64,000 bases of DNA from Alternaria dauci (GCF_042100115.1 NC_091281.1:62001-126000), one strand, 5' to 3'. Shown: positions 1 to 14,062, counted from the stretch's first letter. Notes: generated by a model from the letters alone, not told the origin. Made by a program: numbers and translations.

Positions 1-1164
1 TTTTATTATTAGGGGACTACACTAGCGGAATATCTAGGGAAATAGAGCTTCCTAGTGTTACTACTAATGCGCTTAGTAAATCTACTAGCGTTATTATACT
101 ATTAGCTAAGGCTTCTAGTTTCTTTATTTTAGTAGTAGAAGTAAATTAATCTATATTCTAGCTTCTAACTAGTAGCTTAGTAATAAATTAAGTTCTTTTA
201 CCTATCTTATTCCTTACTTATTAGTTCTTACTTATCTACGTAACGTATATAATAAGTATAGTAAGGGCTATAATAAAGAGTATAAGTACTATATAAAGTA
301 GTACTTAGGTTTAACTAGTTAGTTACTTATATATCTAAGAGTCTTTTAGTAAGAGGGTAATTACCCTATTCTTTATATATCTTAAGATACTATCTTAGTT
401 AGCTATCTTTAGTCTATTAATTTAATTATTTATTATTAGTTTTTTCCTTATTAGTAGTACTCTATAGGGGTTATTACTATTATTCTTAGCCCTATATATT
501 ATTTAGCCTATCTATATACGCTCTATTATATTCTTTATCTATATAGCTATCTTAAGGATTATTATCTTAGCCTATACTCTTTATATAATATACCGCCTCG
601 TGTAGCGTAGCTGTACTCTAGTTATAACCCTAGTATTATTAGTAATTTAGTACCTCTATTATATCTTTCTTACTTCTTAAGGGTCTTTCTATATCCCTAC
701 CTATTTATATTCTCTAGTCTTTACACTTTTTTATTACTAAATATTCTTTAGGTTATTATATACTATTACTATTCTCTTATTATTTCTTACTTATTCTATA
801 CTATATCTATTCTAATTTCTCTTACTATCTAAGACTATAAGACAGAGCGTCTTATAAAGTCTTTAGATAGATTTTACACTTAGTAAACGCTTATAGCTTT
901 CCTAAGGTTAAAAGGTTATAAGGTTTAAGTTTTAATTAGTCGCTATATATAGTAGAGTATTTTATTACTAATTCTCTATTAGGAATAGGTGCTTAATATA
1001 GTAGGTAGGTATAGAAATATTAAAAGGAGTATATATTATAGTTATTTTTTTTTTCTATAGCTAAACACCGTTTAGCTAGTTTCTATAGGGCCTCTTTTTC
1101 CTATACTACCCCTAAGCCTAATAGTTCTTTAACTACTCGCACTTCCCCTAGTTTCTCTACTATA

Positions 1165-1470
1165 GTAGTTAGGCTATACTAGTTACTTTAGTATAGTAGG
1201 TTATCTATAGCTAGTAGTACACTATAGGTGTTAGGTTATAGAAAGTTAGCTATTTAGCTATACTAGTTACTTTATTATAGTAGGTTACCCGCGGCTAACT
1301 ACCTACTTTTCTCCCTTAGTAGTAGATAGTTAGCTATTAGGCTATACTAGTTACTTTAGTATAGTAGGTTATCTATAGCTAGTTACCTACGTAAATCCTT
1401 AGGTTGTAGATAGTTAGCTATTAGACTATACTAGTTACTTTATTATAGTAGGTTACCTCTAGAGGTAGCT
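1165..1470. repeat. Four tandem copies of an 84-85 bp unit
   Basis: The string CTATACTAGTTACTTTA recurs at about 1173, 1258, 1342 and 1426 (the last two bases vary little), each followed by TATAGTAGGTTA. The period is 84-85 bp. The copies alternate slightly in sequence. It lies inside the RIP-degraded island and has no coding potential. Confidence 0.7.
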
Positions 1471-3720
1471 ATATCTTCTATATTTTATTTTTAGTCTTAT
1501 ATCTATAAGCCTTATTACCTAGGTAGTAGTTAGAGACGTTAACTCTATTTAGCGCGCTACTAGGGTCTAGGCGACTATTAATAGCTTATAAGGGTTAGTA
1601 AAAGCCTATTTAAATTAGTAAATTACGGCTAGTTTTTAAAAGGGTTAGGTTATCTACCTAAACTATAGCGTAAGATTTTTAAGTACTAGACCTAAACTTA
1701 CTTTTAGTAACTAAAAAGCCCTAGAAACCTTATAGTAGATAGGTAAATTATCTTTAGGGTGCGTTAAAGTAGGTCTATCTACGCTTTATATATATAAGGC
1801 TTATAATAATAGTACTCCTCTTAAGGCGTATATACTATAGGCTTATTATTAGTAGTAACGCTAATTAGGCTTTATAGTAGACTACGCCTTAGGGAACTTA
1901 GTAGGGGTAAATAAATAGTTACCTATAGTAATTATACCCTACGCGCATTTATAGTAGGCGATTAGGATAGCTTTAGTAATCCCCTTCTTAGTATAATTTT
2001 ACTCCTTTAGGGGCTTAGCTACGGCGCCTTAGCACTATTAGTAAATAATTATTACTTAGTTAATTCTGCTAGTTAGTATATACTCGTCTTAAAGACGAAG
2101 CTGTAGAGGCTTAAGTAGGAAGTAAAACTACGAATAGCTCTACTAACGTAGTTATAGTTAACTTAATTATACCTACCTAAATAGGATCTAATAGGCGTAG
2201 ATAGTAGCTCTTCTAGGTTTATATAGGTATCTACTTTTTGTAGCCTAAGTAGTAATAGTTTAATTAAGTTTCTGCCCTATTAGTAAATTATAGGATTACC
2301 TCTTTATAAGTAATTATAGGTAGTAAAAAATAAGGGTTTAGTTTTTAGAGACCTCTAGTAATAGAGGTTTATATATAAGGAAGGCTAGTATAGACTAGGA
2401 AATAACATTATTTAGTAATTACTAAATTTTAAATATACGCAGCGCCCTTTAGTTTCTAAAAGGTATAACTACTAATTATTTATTTATATACTTAAGCTCT
2501 ACTTAGTATTAGGTGTCTTTATCTCTTCTTACTAGAGACTTACCTTAAATTTATTAACAGCTAGCCTACTAGTCTTAGGGGTGTAGTACGCGTTATACTC
2601 TTAGATAGTAATAGCTAGCTTCTTTAAAGCCTTTAATAAGTGTTTAAAATTAAATTATAGAGACTATTATCTATTTTCCTATCCCTTACCTAGATCTAGG
2701 GTAACCTTAATCTAGGTAGAATTTAGTAACGTAGGGGGCTAATAAGTAGTAGGCGTAAATTAAGATCTAAGGGTTAGAGCTAACCCTAGCAGCTTTAAGT
2801 TATTTAGGTAGCTAGGTAATAGAGAAGCGTCTTAATTTATAACCTACTACGACTTAGTCTATAGCCTAAATCCTAGGTATTAGGTCCCTAGGTGTAGGTC
2901 TATTTAACCCTAGACTATTTATAGTCTAGGTAGTGTTTTAATAACCTATAGTTTTAGCTATAGTATATTACTAGTATAGATTTATCTCTCTTAAAAGTAG
3001 CTCTAAAAGGGAGTAACTAGTTTAGTGCCTAGTTACTAACTCTAAGGATTACGTTATAGGTTCTAGCTATAGATTAAGATAGGCGACCTATAGGTAGGCT
3101 TAGGTAGGCTCTAGCTAGCTTTATAGTAGGCCTAGAGTCTATTAAAAACGTACTTATATTAGTAAACCCCTAAGCGTTAATTCTAAAGTTAAGGAATTAT
3201 CTACCTAAACTTAGCCCTATCTAGGCTAACTAGGGTAGAAAGACGTTAAACTTCTTAGGTAAAAGCGTTCTACTATAGCTATAACTACTATTTTAGTATT
3301 TATCTACCTATAGTAAGACCCTTTAGAATAAATAGCTACTAAGATAGATTAGGACTAATTATATTAGAGATATTAGAGTTAGAACTCTACTATAAGGTAG
3401 GTTTTAGCGGTAGATATTATAGTAAATCTATATAGGGGGGTAGGTACCTTTATAGTATAGTATATTTCTTACTACGCTAGTATATTTAGTCCTATAGGGC
3501 GGCCTATTAAAGTTTCTATACCTTATCTTTATTATACTAAGGCGCCTTAGACTTTTCCTCTAAGGTGCTAGATATCTATAGTAGCCTATCTTTTTAAAAC
3601 TTATATAGTTTTTATTTATCTTTAAAACTTATATAGTTTTTATTTATTAATTTTATAGTATATAGATATCCCTTACTAGAGGGGAAAAAGGAGAAAAATA
3701 TACATAAGTTACGAGGTAGA

Positions 3721-3747
3721 TAGGAGGAGGAGGAGGAGGAGGAGAAG
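3721..3747. repeat. GGA trinucleotide microsatellite
   Basis: An uninterrupted GGA run of about eight units within a longer purine-rich stretch (about 3670-3800) of the RIP-degraded island. GGA contains neither CpA nor TpG, so it would survive RIP. Confidence 0.8.
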
Positions 3748-4655
3748 AAAGTAAAAGAGTAGGGAAAGATAGGAGGATTAATAAAGGATAGTAGGGGAAT
3801 AGGGATAGAGGCGGAGGCCTATAGATATATATTACTACGAATCTACTATAGCACCTCTAGCTTAGTTAGAATAGTAGTAAGGATAACTATAGTGTTACTT
3901 ATAATAGTACTTTATTTTTAATAACTATACTTTTATATAAACTACTTATTAGTCTTAAGAGGATTATCTAGTATATACCCTAGCCTTCTTAGTATATTAC
4001 TACCCTCCTAAAGAATAAAAAATAGTATAGGCGTTATAATACCTAGCTACTAATAGTTTTTAGTAATATCCTAGCCTATTACGTAGAAATGTTAGCTTAA
4101 GCTACACTTATAGTAGGTATATATTACTAGGGTCTATCTTATATACTCCTCCTTATACTACTTATATAATTCTATAGTATACCCTCCTCTACGGTAGTAG
4201 AGATATAGGTATTAAGACTAGTTTAGGTTACTAATAAGCTAATAGGTAATATAACTATTTACTAACTATACTAAGACTTCTTAAATTTTCGCCTCCTCTT
4301 AGGCTTACTACCTTAAAGTAGTAGCCTATTTAGATATACCCTCCTTATAAAGGTTATAATAAGCTACCTAAATCTAGGTATAGATAGCTAACTAACTATC
4401 TAGATATAGGCTTAGGATATTCTATTAATATACACCTACGCTAGTGTAGATAAATTTATAGATAGCGCCCTAATCTACTATACGCTACTAGTAATCTAAT
4501 AGCTTATTTACTACTAGTATAGCCTATTAAGGTTCTTCTACTAGGATAATTAAATTAATAAGCTCGCCTCCTCTTCTAGTATACCTAGACTCTTAAGTAA
4601 AATTAATTATCCTATATAGCGCACTAACGTAAAGAGTACGGATAATATTAGGGTA

Positions 4656-7600
4656 GTTAACGCTAGTACTAAGGGATAAAGTAGTAGTAATAAGCCCCCT
4701 ATTTTAAAGCTAAGTTTTTAGAGCCTAGCTTTATTTATCTACCTCTATACTAGTATAGAAGAATAGGTAGCCTAACCGCCCTCTAAGTAAGTTATACTAA
4801 TTCCTATATTAGTAATAAATAATTGCTTTTTACTTACTAGAGATCTATACTAACTAGCGGCGCCTAATTACCTCTACCTCTTTATTTAATACCCTAGGCT
4901 TATATTACTAGACTAGATACTAGATATTAGGGCGTATAGTAGAGGTGCGTATATACTATAGGCTACGTAAGCTTATAGCCTATCTAAGTTTATACTTAAG
5001 TAAGGGGGGTTATATAGTAGTAAGTAGGATAAACTAAGCCTTAATTATATATAGCTAGTTAAGGTAGACTAATTTTAGGCGCTAGTTATAGCTAGTAAAT
5101 ATTAAATAATACTTATCTATAATAATACGCTTTAGCTAGCCTCCCTTAGTAAGGATAGTAGTAAAGGTAAGGAATTTATATTCCCCTATAGTATTAGCGC
5201 TAACTATAACTATAGTAGCTAGGGTATTTAAAGTATACTTAGCTACCTACTTAGTTACTAGTATATTTACCTCTACTAACTACCTTATTAGGTCTTAAAT
5301 AAGCTCGCGAAATAGGACTATAATAATAGTAACCCTAGGATTTAATTAGTAGGTAGGTGCTATAAAAAGAAAACTCTTTCTACTACCTATTAGGAGAATA
5401 ATAACTAGTGGTATTTCCCCTAAAAGAATTACACGTAAAGTAATCTCTTGTTTAGGTAATTTAAAGGTAATTAGACCTTCTCTTTTTAATACCTTCTAAA
5501 CTAGTACTTTTAGATTAGAGTTACTAATAGTTATAGGTAGTAGCCTAGTGTATATTACCTAAATTATAGTAGAAGTAGCGCTGTTTTTAGGGTACTAGCC
5601 TAGCGTAATTATTCTAGGTAAATTTTATTACGTCTTAGTTAAATTTATTACGCTTCTACTAACGCTTTTAGGTGTAAGCGCTAGAGGTAAGGCGCTTAAT
5701 AGCTAGAGAAAGTAGTGCTACTTACTACTTAAATACTAGAATATTTAAAGCGACTAGTAGCTAAGGTAGGATATAATACCTATTTTAACCCTATAGTGTA
5801 AAGTACTAGTAAGTTTAGTTTAGCCTACTTAAAGGTTAAGGCTACTTTCTAGCTATATTTTAGGCTCCTCCTACTCTCCCTTAGTTAAGGCCTCTTATAT
5901 ACCTTTACTAAATTCCTTACTAATAACTTCTTACCTAATAGTAATAGCTATATAGTAATACTCTAGCGTAGTAAGCTAGTAGCCTAGCTAGAGGCTTATT
6001 TCGCGTATAATAATCTCGCTAAGTTAACTAGTCTCCTAGGGGCTAGCAGCGTTAGCCTAGAGGTAATTAGTATAGCTAATCCCTAGTCGCTTACTTTTTA
6101 GGTGCTTAGTAAGTAGCTATATATATATAAGAAATATTGTAAATAACTAACTAACTCTCTAGGGTAGAAAATATAGTATTACCTTAGGCGTATCCTATAG
6201 CGCCTAGCTTTTATAATACTAGCTTATAAAAACTACTTAGCTATCTATTATATAAATATTCTAGTCTTATATATAGCTATTCTAGTAGTAAGTAGAGGTA
6301 ATTTTAGTTCCTTAGGTAGGCTGCCCTCCTATAATATAAGTTAAAAAGAGGAGGTATTTAAGGAACTTTTCTACCTAATAAAGATAGCGGCGCACTAATT
6401 AAGGCTGCTAGGCTAAGTTCTAGGGGTTACGTAGCCTATATCCCTAAGGACTATCTATTATCTTTTAAATAGTTTATTTAAGACTACCTACTAACTTATT
6501 ATCTAGGTAGGAAAGAAAGGAGTAGCTATATTAGCTAAAGGTAACGTTATCCTAGATTTTCCTAAGTAGTATCTAAAAGTAGTCTACCTTAGCTAACGTC
6601 TATAGTAAGTCGCGCTATAGGTAGTCTTCTACCTACTATAGTATACTAGTAACTATAGCCTAGACATCTTTTAAATAAATTAGCTAACCCTTTATATAGA
6701 GAGTCCCTTAGTCTTTTAACTATAGTAAGATTAGAACGTTAGTAGAATTTATAGTAATATACTTTAAGTAAGCTAAGAGGCTTATTATCTTACTAAAAGG
6801 GCTATATAAGCTATTAACTAGGTATTATTTTCTTTTCTTAATAAAGTTTTCCCTCTCTAGCTTACCCTGCTACTAGGCTAGGCGCTAAGCGGCTAGGAGT
6901 AGAATTTTAATAGCTAGTATATAGGTGTAGTATATAACTCCTACTAGTATATAGGAGAAATTATAGGCCTCTTATAAGTAGTTTATAGTATTATTAATAC
7001 CTAATACTACTAGAAAGTAGATTAATCTACTTTAAAATAGGTTATCCCCTACTATTTAGAAGATAAAGGATTTAAATAGCTATAGTAAGTTTATAATTTA
7101 TTAGCTAATAGAGTCTAGGTGTAGTAAGTACTAAAAAAGTATAGTAAGGTCTTTCTAGTTACTAGACTATAGAAATAGCCGCTTTACGTTATATATTTTA
7201 TCCTTATAATAATAGGAGGAGCTAGGCTAACCCTTAATATCTAAGTCTAGCTCTTCTAAGCTTAACTAGCTAGATAAAGTATTACTCCTACTATCCTTAT
7301 ACTATATCTCTTAGGTAGAGTAAACCTGTAGGATATAGTAGATAAAGCGCTTTATATAGCTAGCGTACTACTTCTAACTTTTAGGATTCTAGAGGCGCGC
7401 TATTAGGTAGGTATTAGCCTCCTTAGCTTTAGCGCTTCTTAGCTAGCGCTAGCTCTTAAGTCTAAGGGTAGATAGACTAGTAACTACCTACTTAATAGCC
7501 TTATTAATAACGTCTACTACGCCCTAAAGTAGTGTATTATTCTTCTTAGGTATATAGCTTACCTAGCTTAGGTAGGTAAGATTATAGTAGGTAAGATAAA

Positions 7601-8845
7601 TTACCTACTTATTTTACTTAAACTAGCTAGTATAGTTAGTCTTTACTACTATAGCGTTAGCGATTATAAGTAACTAGGTATAGACTACTTATAAATCTTA
7701 AATTTCTTTTATTATATATAATGCGTCGCTAGTAGTTAAAATTAGTACTAATATACTACTAGGTAGAGGCTATACTTAAAAGTAGTACTAGAAACTAGCT
7801 AAAGAGAAGAATATCTAGGCTTAAATATAAGCCTATAGCTAGTAATCCTCTTTACTTAAATTCTAGGAGTACTTCTTATTATAGTATCTTTAAATCTTAT
7901 AGTAGCTTATTATAATAAATAAGTAGCTAGTATTATTATACTAGTAGAGAAATACTAGGATAAGAGCGCCTAACACTAAGATAGGTAGCTAGTTTAAGGG
8001 AGGAGAAGTAATATCCCTTAGGTTAGTAAGTAGGAGGCTACTAATCTAATATAATTTATCTAAGGCCTACCTCTCTCCTTTCTAAGTAGAGTAGTAATCT
8101 CTTAAGTAAGTTATCTAGTTTCGCACTACGCTATAGTCTTTATAGATAATAACTTAGTATTCTAGTAGGTAGTATAGATAGTCCCTAAGAAGCTAAATTT
8201 TAAGAGTAGAGCTTTATTATAAAGGTAAGGCTACTATAACTAGCTAAAATTCTAGGTAGTAAGCTAAAATTCTAGGTAGTAGGCTAAAATCCTAGGTAGC
8301 TAGCTAAAATCCTAGGTAGCTAGCTAAAATCCTAGGTAGTAGGCTAAAATTCTAGGTAGTAGGCTAAGATTCTAGGTAGTAGGCTAAAATCCTAGGTAGT
8401 AGGCTAAAATTCTAGGTAGTAGGCTAAGATTCTAGGTAGTAGGCTAAAATCCTAGGTAGCTAGCTAAAATCCTAGGTAGCTAGCTAAAATTCTAAGGGGT
8501 AGACTAAATTTCTAAGGCTATAGTAGCTTTAAATCCTAGGGTAACTTATAGTACTAGCTAGAATTATATAAAGAATACTAAAACTTTACCTAAAACTATT
8601 TTTATAAATAACTTTTTAACTAAAGTTACTACTATAAAACTAAATATAGATTTAGAATTACGCTAAAAATCTATATAAAACTATCTCTTTATATTCTTTT
8701 TTTTATATCTATAAAGTTAACCCTAAGTACCTTAGCGCTACTTAATTTTTTAACCTTAGGGCTACTAGTAATTTCTTATTAGCCCTTATTATCCTACTAA
8801 GATTTAGTTAGATCTAGTAACCCTAAGGTAATCCTCTTAGTAAGG
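4656..8845. repeat. 4.2-kb direct repeat, copy 1
   Basis: From GTTAAC at 4656 the sequence runs nearly collinear with 8846-12919. Landmarks shared by both copies are GGATAAAGTAGTAGTAATAA near the start, a TTAAATAAATTAGCTAACCC segment two thirds along, a 20-bp tandem array near the end, and a closing GTTAACCCTAAGTACCTTAG segment. Differences are mostly C/T and G/A. It is a tandemly duplicated element, perhaps a transposon or satellite-like unit. No ORF survives. Confidence 0.8.
8241..8500. repeat. 20-bp tandem array, 13 copies
   Basis: Thirteen consecutive 20-bp units of the form GCTAAAATYCTAGGTAGTAG fill 260 bp without spacing, differing mainly at one C/T position and in the last few bases. 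This is a minisatellite inside copy 1 of the 4.2-kb repeat. It is not a CRISPR array: there are no unique spacers and the host is a eukaryote. Confidence 0.9.
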
Positions 8846-11800
8846 GTTAACCCCTATACTAAAGGATAAAGTAGTAGTAATAAGCCCTCTATTTTAAAGC
8901 TAAGTTTTTAGAGCCTAGCTTTAGTTATCTACCTCTATACTAGTATAGAAGAATAGGTAACCTAACTACCCCTTAAGTAAGTCGTACTAATTCTTATATT
9001 AGTAATAAATAATTACTTTTTACTTACTAGTAATCTATACTAACTAGTAGTACCTAATTACCTCTACCTCTTTATTTAATACCCTAGGCTTATATTACTA
9101 GACTAGATACTAGATATTAGGGCGTATAGTAGAGGTGCGTATATACTATAGGCTACGTAAGCTTATAGCCTATCTAAGTTTATACTTAAGTAAGGGGGGT
9201 TATATAGTAGTAAGTAGGATAAACTAAGCCTTAATTATACGTAGCTAGTTAAGGTAGACTAATTTTAGGCGCTAGTTATAGCTAGTAAATATTAAATAAT
9301 ACTTATCTATAATGATACGCTTTAGCTAGCCTCCCTTAGTAAGGATAGTAGTAAAGGTAAGGAATTTATATTCCCCTATAGTATTAGCGCTAACTATAAC
9401 TATAGTAGCTAGGGTATTTAAAGTATACTTAGCTACCTACTTAGTTACTAGTATATTTACCTCTACTAATTACTTTATTAGGTCTTAAATAAGCTTATAA
9501 AATAAGACTATAATAATAGTAACCCTAGGATTTAGCTAGTAGGTAGGTACTATAAAAAGAAAACTCTTTCTACTACCTATTAAGAGAATAATAACTAGTA
9601 GAGTTTCCCCTAAAAGAATTACGTATAAAGTAATCTCTTATTTAGGTAATTTAAAAGTAATCTAACCTTCTCTTTTTAATACCTTTTAAACTAGTACTTT
9701 TAGATTAGAGTTACTAATAGTTATAAGTAGTAGCTAGGTATATATTATCTAAATTATAGTAGAAGGAGCGCTGTTTTTAGGGTATTAGCCTAGTATAATT
9801 ATTCTAGGTAAATTTTATTACGTCTTAGTTAAAGCTATTATACTTCTATTAACGCTTTTAGGTATAAGCGCTAGAGGTAAGGCGCTTAATAGCTAGAGAA
9901 AGTAGTACTACTTACTACTTAAATACTAGAATATTTAAAGTAACTAGTAGCTAAGGTAAGATATAATACCTATTTTAACACTATAGTATAAAGTTCTAGT
10001 AAGTTTAGTTTAGCTTACTTAAAGGTTAAGGCTACTTTCTAGCTATATTTTAAGCTCCTCTTACTCCCCCTTAGTTAAGGCCTCTTATATACCTTTACTA
10101 AATTCTTTACTAATAACTTCCTACCTAATAGTTATAACTATATAGTAGTACTCTAGTGTAGTAAGCTAGTAGCCTAGCTAGAGGCTTATTTTATATATAA
10201 TAATCTTACTAAGTTAGCTAGTATCCTAAGGGCTAGTAGTATTAGCCTAGAGGTAATTAATATAGCTAATCCCTAGTTACTTACTTTTTAGGTACTTAGT
10301 AAGTAGCTATATATATATAAGAAATATTATAAATAACTAACTAACTCTCTAAGGTAAAAAGCATAGTATTACCTTAGGTGTATCCTATAGTACCTAGCTT
10401 TTATAATACTAGCTTATAAAAACTACTTAGCTATCTATTATATAAATATTCTAGTCTTATATATAGCTATTCTAGTAGTAAGTAGAGGTAATTTTAGTTC
10501 CTTAGGTAGGCTACCCTCTTATAATATAAATTAAGAAGAGGAGGTACTTAAGGAATTTATCTACCTAACGAAGATAGTAGTATACTTATTAAGGCTACTA
10601 AGCTAAGTTCTAGGGGTTACGTAGCTAGCGTCTTTAAGGACTATCTATTATCTTTTTAATAGTCTATTTAAGACTACCTACTAACTTATTATCTAGGTAA
10701 GAAAGAAAGGAGTAGCTATATTAACTAAAGGTAATATTATCTTAAATTTTCCCTAGTAGTATCTAAAAGTAATCTATCTTAGCTAATGTCTAAAGTAAGT
10801 TATACTATAAGTAGTCTTCTACTTACTATAGTATACTAGTAACTATAGCCTAGATATCTTTTAAATAAATTAGCTAACCCCTTATATAGAGAGTCTCCTA
10901 ATCCTTTAACTATAGTAAGATTAGAGCGTTAGTAGAATTTAAAGTAATATACTTTAAGTAAGCTAAGAGGCTTATTATCTTACTAAAAGGGCTATATAAG
11001 CTATTAACTAGGTATTATTTTCTTTTCTTAATAAAGTTCTCCCTCTTTAGCTTACCTTACTACTAGGCTAGACACTAAGTGGCTAGGAGTAGAATTTTAA
11101 TAGCTAATACCTAGGTATAGTATATAACTCCTACTAGTATATAAGAGAAATTATAGGCCTCTTATAAGTAGTTTATTATATTATTAATACCTAATATAGC
11201 TAAAAAGTAGATTAATCTACTTTAGAATAGGTTATCTCCTACTATTTAGAAGATAAAGGATTTAAAGAGTTATAGTAAGTTTATAATTTATTAGCTAATA
11301 GAGTCTAGGTGTAGTAAGTACTAAAAAAGTATAGTAAGGTCTTTCTAGTTACTAGACTATAGAAATAGCTACTTTATATTATATATTTTATCCTTATAAT
11401 AATAGGAGGAGCTAGGCTAACCCTTAATATCTAAGTCTAGCTCTTCTAAGCTTAACTAGCTAGATAAAGTATTACTCCTACTATCCTTATACTATATCTC
11501 TTAGGTAGAGTAAACCTGTAGGATATAGTAGATAAAGCGCTTTATATAGCTAGCGTACTACTTCTAACTTTTAGGATTCTAGAGGCGCGCTATTAGGTAG
11601 GTATTAGCCTCCTTAGCTTTAGTACTTCTTAGCTAACGCTAGCTCTTAAGTCTAAAGGTAGATAGACTAGTAACTACCTACTTAATAGCCTTATTAATAA
11701 TATCTACTATACCTTAGAGTAGTATTTTATTCTTCTTAGGTATATAGCTTACCTAGCTTAAGTAGGTAAGATTATAGTAGGTAAGATAAATTACCTACCT

Positions 11801-12919
11801 ATTTCTCTTAAACTAGCTAGTATAGTTAGTCTTTACTACTATAGTATTAGTAATTATAAGTAATTAGGTATAGGCTATCTATAAATCCTAAATCTCTTTT
11901 ATTATATATAATATATTACTAGTAGTAGAAATTAGTACTAATATACTACTAGGTAGAGGCTATACTTAAAAGTAATACTAGAAACTAGCTAAAGAGAAGA
12001 ATATCTAAGCTTAAATATAAGCTTATAGCTAGTAATCCTCTTTACTTAAATTCTAAAAGTACTTCTTATTATAGTATCTTTAAATCTTATAGTAGCTTAT
12101 TATAATAAATAAATAGCTAGTATTATTATACTAATAAAGAAATACTAGGATAGAAGCGCCTAATACTAAGAAAGGTAGCTAGTATAGGAGAGGAGAAGTA
12201 ATATCCTTTTAGTTATTAAGTAAGAGGTTACTAATCTTATATAATTTATTTAAGGCCTACCTCTCTCCTTTCTAAGTAGAGTAGTAATCTCTTAAGTAAG
12301 TTATCTAGTTTTATACTATACTATAGTCTTTATAGATAATAACTTAGTATTTTAGTAAGTAGTATAAATAGTCCCTAAGAAGCTAAATTTTAAGAGTAGA
12401 GCTTTATTATAAAGGTAAGGCTACTATAACTAGCTAAAATTCTAGGTAGTAAGCTAAAATTCTAGGGTAGTAGGCTAAAATTCTACGTAGTAGGCTGAAA
12501 TTCTAAGTAGTAGGCTAAGGTTTTAGGGTATAGGCTAGAATTCTAAGTAGTAGGCTAAAATTTTAGGGGTGTAGGCTAAAATCTAGGGGTTAGAGTAACT
12601 TTAAATCCTAAGGTAACTTATAGTACTAGCTAAAATTATATAAAGAATACTAAAACTTTTTTAAAATCTTTCTTTTAAGATATCTCTATAACTAGACTAG
12701 CTATAAAGAAAATAAGCGTAGATCTAGAATCGCGCTATAATTTTATATAAAATAGCCTCTTTAAAATATTTTATTTCGCTTTAGAAAGTTAACCCTAAGT
12801 ACCTTAGCGCTACTTAATTTTTAAAGCTTAGGGCTACTAGTAATTTCTTATTAGCTTTTATTATCTTACTAGAATTTAGTTAGATCTAGTAGCCCTAAGG
12901 TAATCCTCTTAGTAAGGGG
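8846..12919. repeat. 4.1-kb direct repeat, copy 2
   Basis: Second head-to-tail copy of the unit at 4656-8845. It is slightly more degraded: several CpG-containing positions kept in copy 1 read TpA here (for example near 5610-5660 compared with 9800-9850). Its internal 20-bp array is shorter and more diverged. Homology to the end of copy 1 stops near 12919. Confidence 0.8.
12431..12590. repeat. Degenerate 20-bp array, about 8 copies
   Basis: Equivalent of the 8241-8500 array in the second 4.1-kb copy. Units are 20-21 bp, with more substitutions and single-base insertions, and there are about five fewer copies. Confidence 0.8.
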
Positions 12920-13529
12920 TATATTTATAATAGAGTAAGAAGTATATATTAAAATAGTTATAAGTAAGGACTATAATAGATAGCTATAGTAGATCCTTAG
13001 CTATCTTATCCCTATTATATAATTATATTAAGTAGGTATAGCTAATAATTATATATATAGAGTAGGTATTAGTAAAGTAGTAGATAATTAATTTAATAAT
13101 AATAATAATAAGATAAGAGGCTTAGGATATATTATAATAGGACTTAGGTGTATAGTAGCTATAGAGGAGTTTAGGTAATAGTACTACTAATATATAAGCT
13201 TTATAGCTACTTTAAGAGAATTATAATTATAATTATAATTATAACTATTACTATAATTATAATAGTAGTAGTACTTACACTCTTAAAATATAATTACTAT
13301 AATATAATAGAGCTTCTACTTAATCTCTAGGTAGTATTAGTAGTAATTATAATAGTAGAGATATTAAGGTAGCATAGCTAAGCGTAATATAGGGGATAAA
13401 TAGAGAGGTATTATAGGTAAAAAGAGACTTCTAAATACGCTAGGATAGTTTAGGCTTAGTTTTAAAATTTCTTAGTAATATAATATAAGATAATACTATA
13501 GGCCCTATCCCTAAGGCCTAGGGGGGATA

Positions 13530-13868
13530 TATTAAAGTATAAGAGTTAAGAGAAGAAAATTTAAGTTACTTAAATATCTCTTTATTCTTAAGTACTATAG
13601 TTATAAGCTTAAATATAAGCTATAGACTATAGTTTAAAAACTCTTCTTCCCTCCTAAACTCCTCTTCTCCTTAATATTACTATAACTTTCTAGAACTACC
13701 TAAAGTTTAGGGCTTTAGCTTTAACCTATTTATTATTAAATATATATAATTATATTTAGTAAAACTAAGTATTTAAGAAATAAACCTTTATTATAATTTA
13801 TTATAATATCTTTTAATAGTATTATACTTACGTCTTTTACTAGTATATTTATTATTTAAATTTAAATA
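13530..13868. repeat. Left arm of a 49-kb-spaced inverted repeat
   Basis: The reverse complement of this stretch matches 62378-62580 and then 63035-63160. Examples: TACTTACGTCTTTTACTAG here appears as CTAGTAAAAGACGTAAGTA near 62390, and CTAAAGTTTAGGGCTTTAGC here pairs with GCTAAAGCCCTAAACTTTAG near 62515. The arm is RIP-mutated and non-coding. It shows that the AT-rich blocks at the two ends of the window share a repeat family in opposite orientation. Confidence 0.8.
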
Positions 13869-13954
13869 GAGAGTATTAAGGGGAAATTTTTAGTATTAAA
13901 GTGTATAGTAAGTAGGTATAGTAGTAAGGTTCGGTATGTAGGTAATATAATAGA

Positions 13955-14062
13955 GAGGTAAGGAGGTAGAAGGGGGGATTAGGGAGGTAAGTAGGTAGGA
14001 GGGGGGATTAAGGAGGTAAGGAGGTAGGAGGGGGGATTAAGGAGATAAGGATAGGGGGGTAG
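13955..14062. repeat. G-rich 29-bp minisatellite
   Basis: Units start at 13955, 13983, 14012 and 14041 and have the form GGAGGTAAGGAGGTAGGAGG followed by GGGGATTAA; the last is incomplete. Runs of six G recur at each unit, so the G-rich strand could form quadruplex structures. The array lies just inside the right boundary of the RIP island. Confidence 0.8.

Noticed and set aside
8241..8500. CRISPR-like array
   Set aside because: The 20-bp units are directly contiguous with no unique spacers, and the genome is eukaryotic. It is a minisatellite.
8717..8860. Telomere-like CCCTAA motifs
   Set aside because: CCCTAAG occurs singly, not in tandem; it is within the duplicated element, so there is no evidence of a chromosome end.
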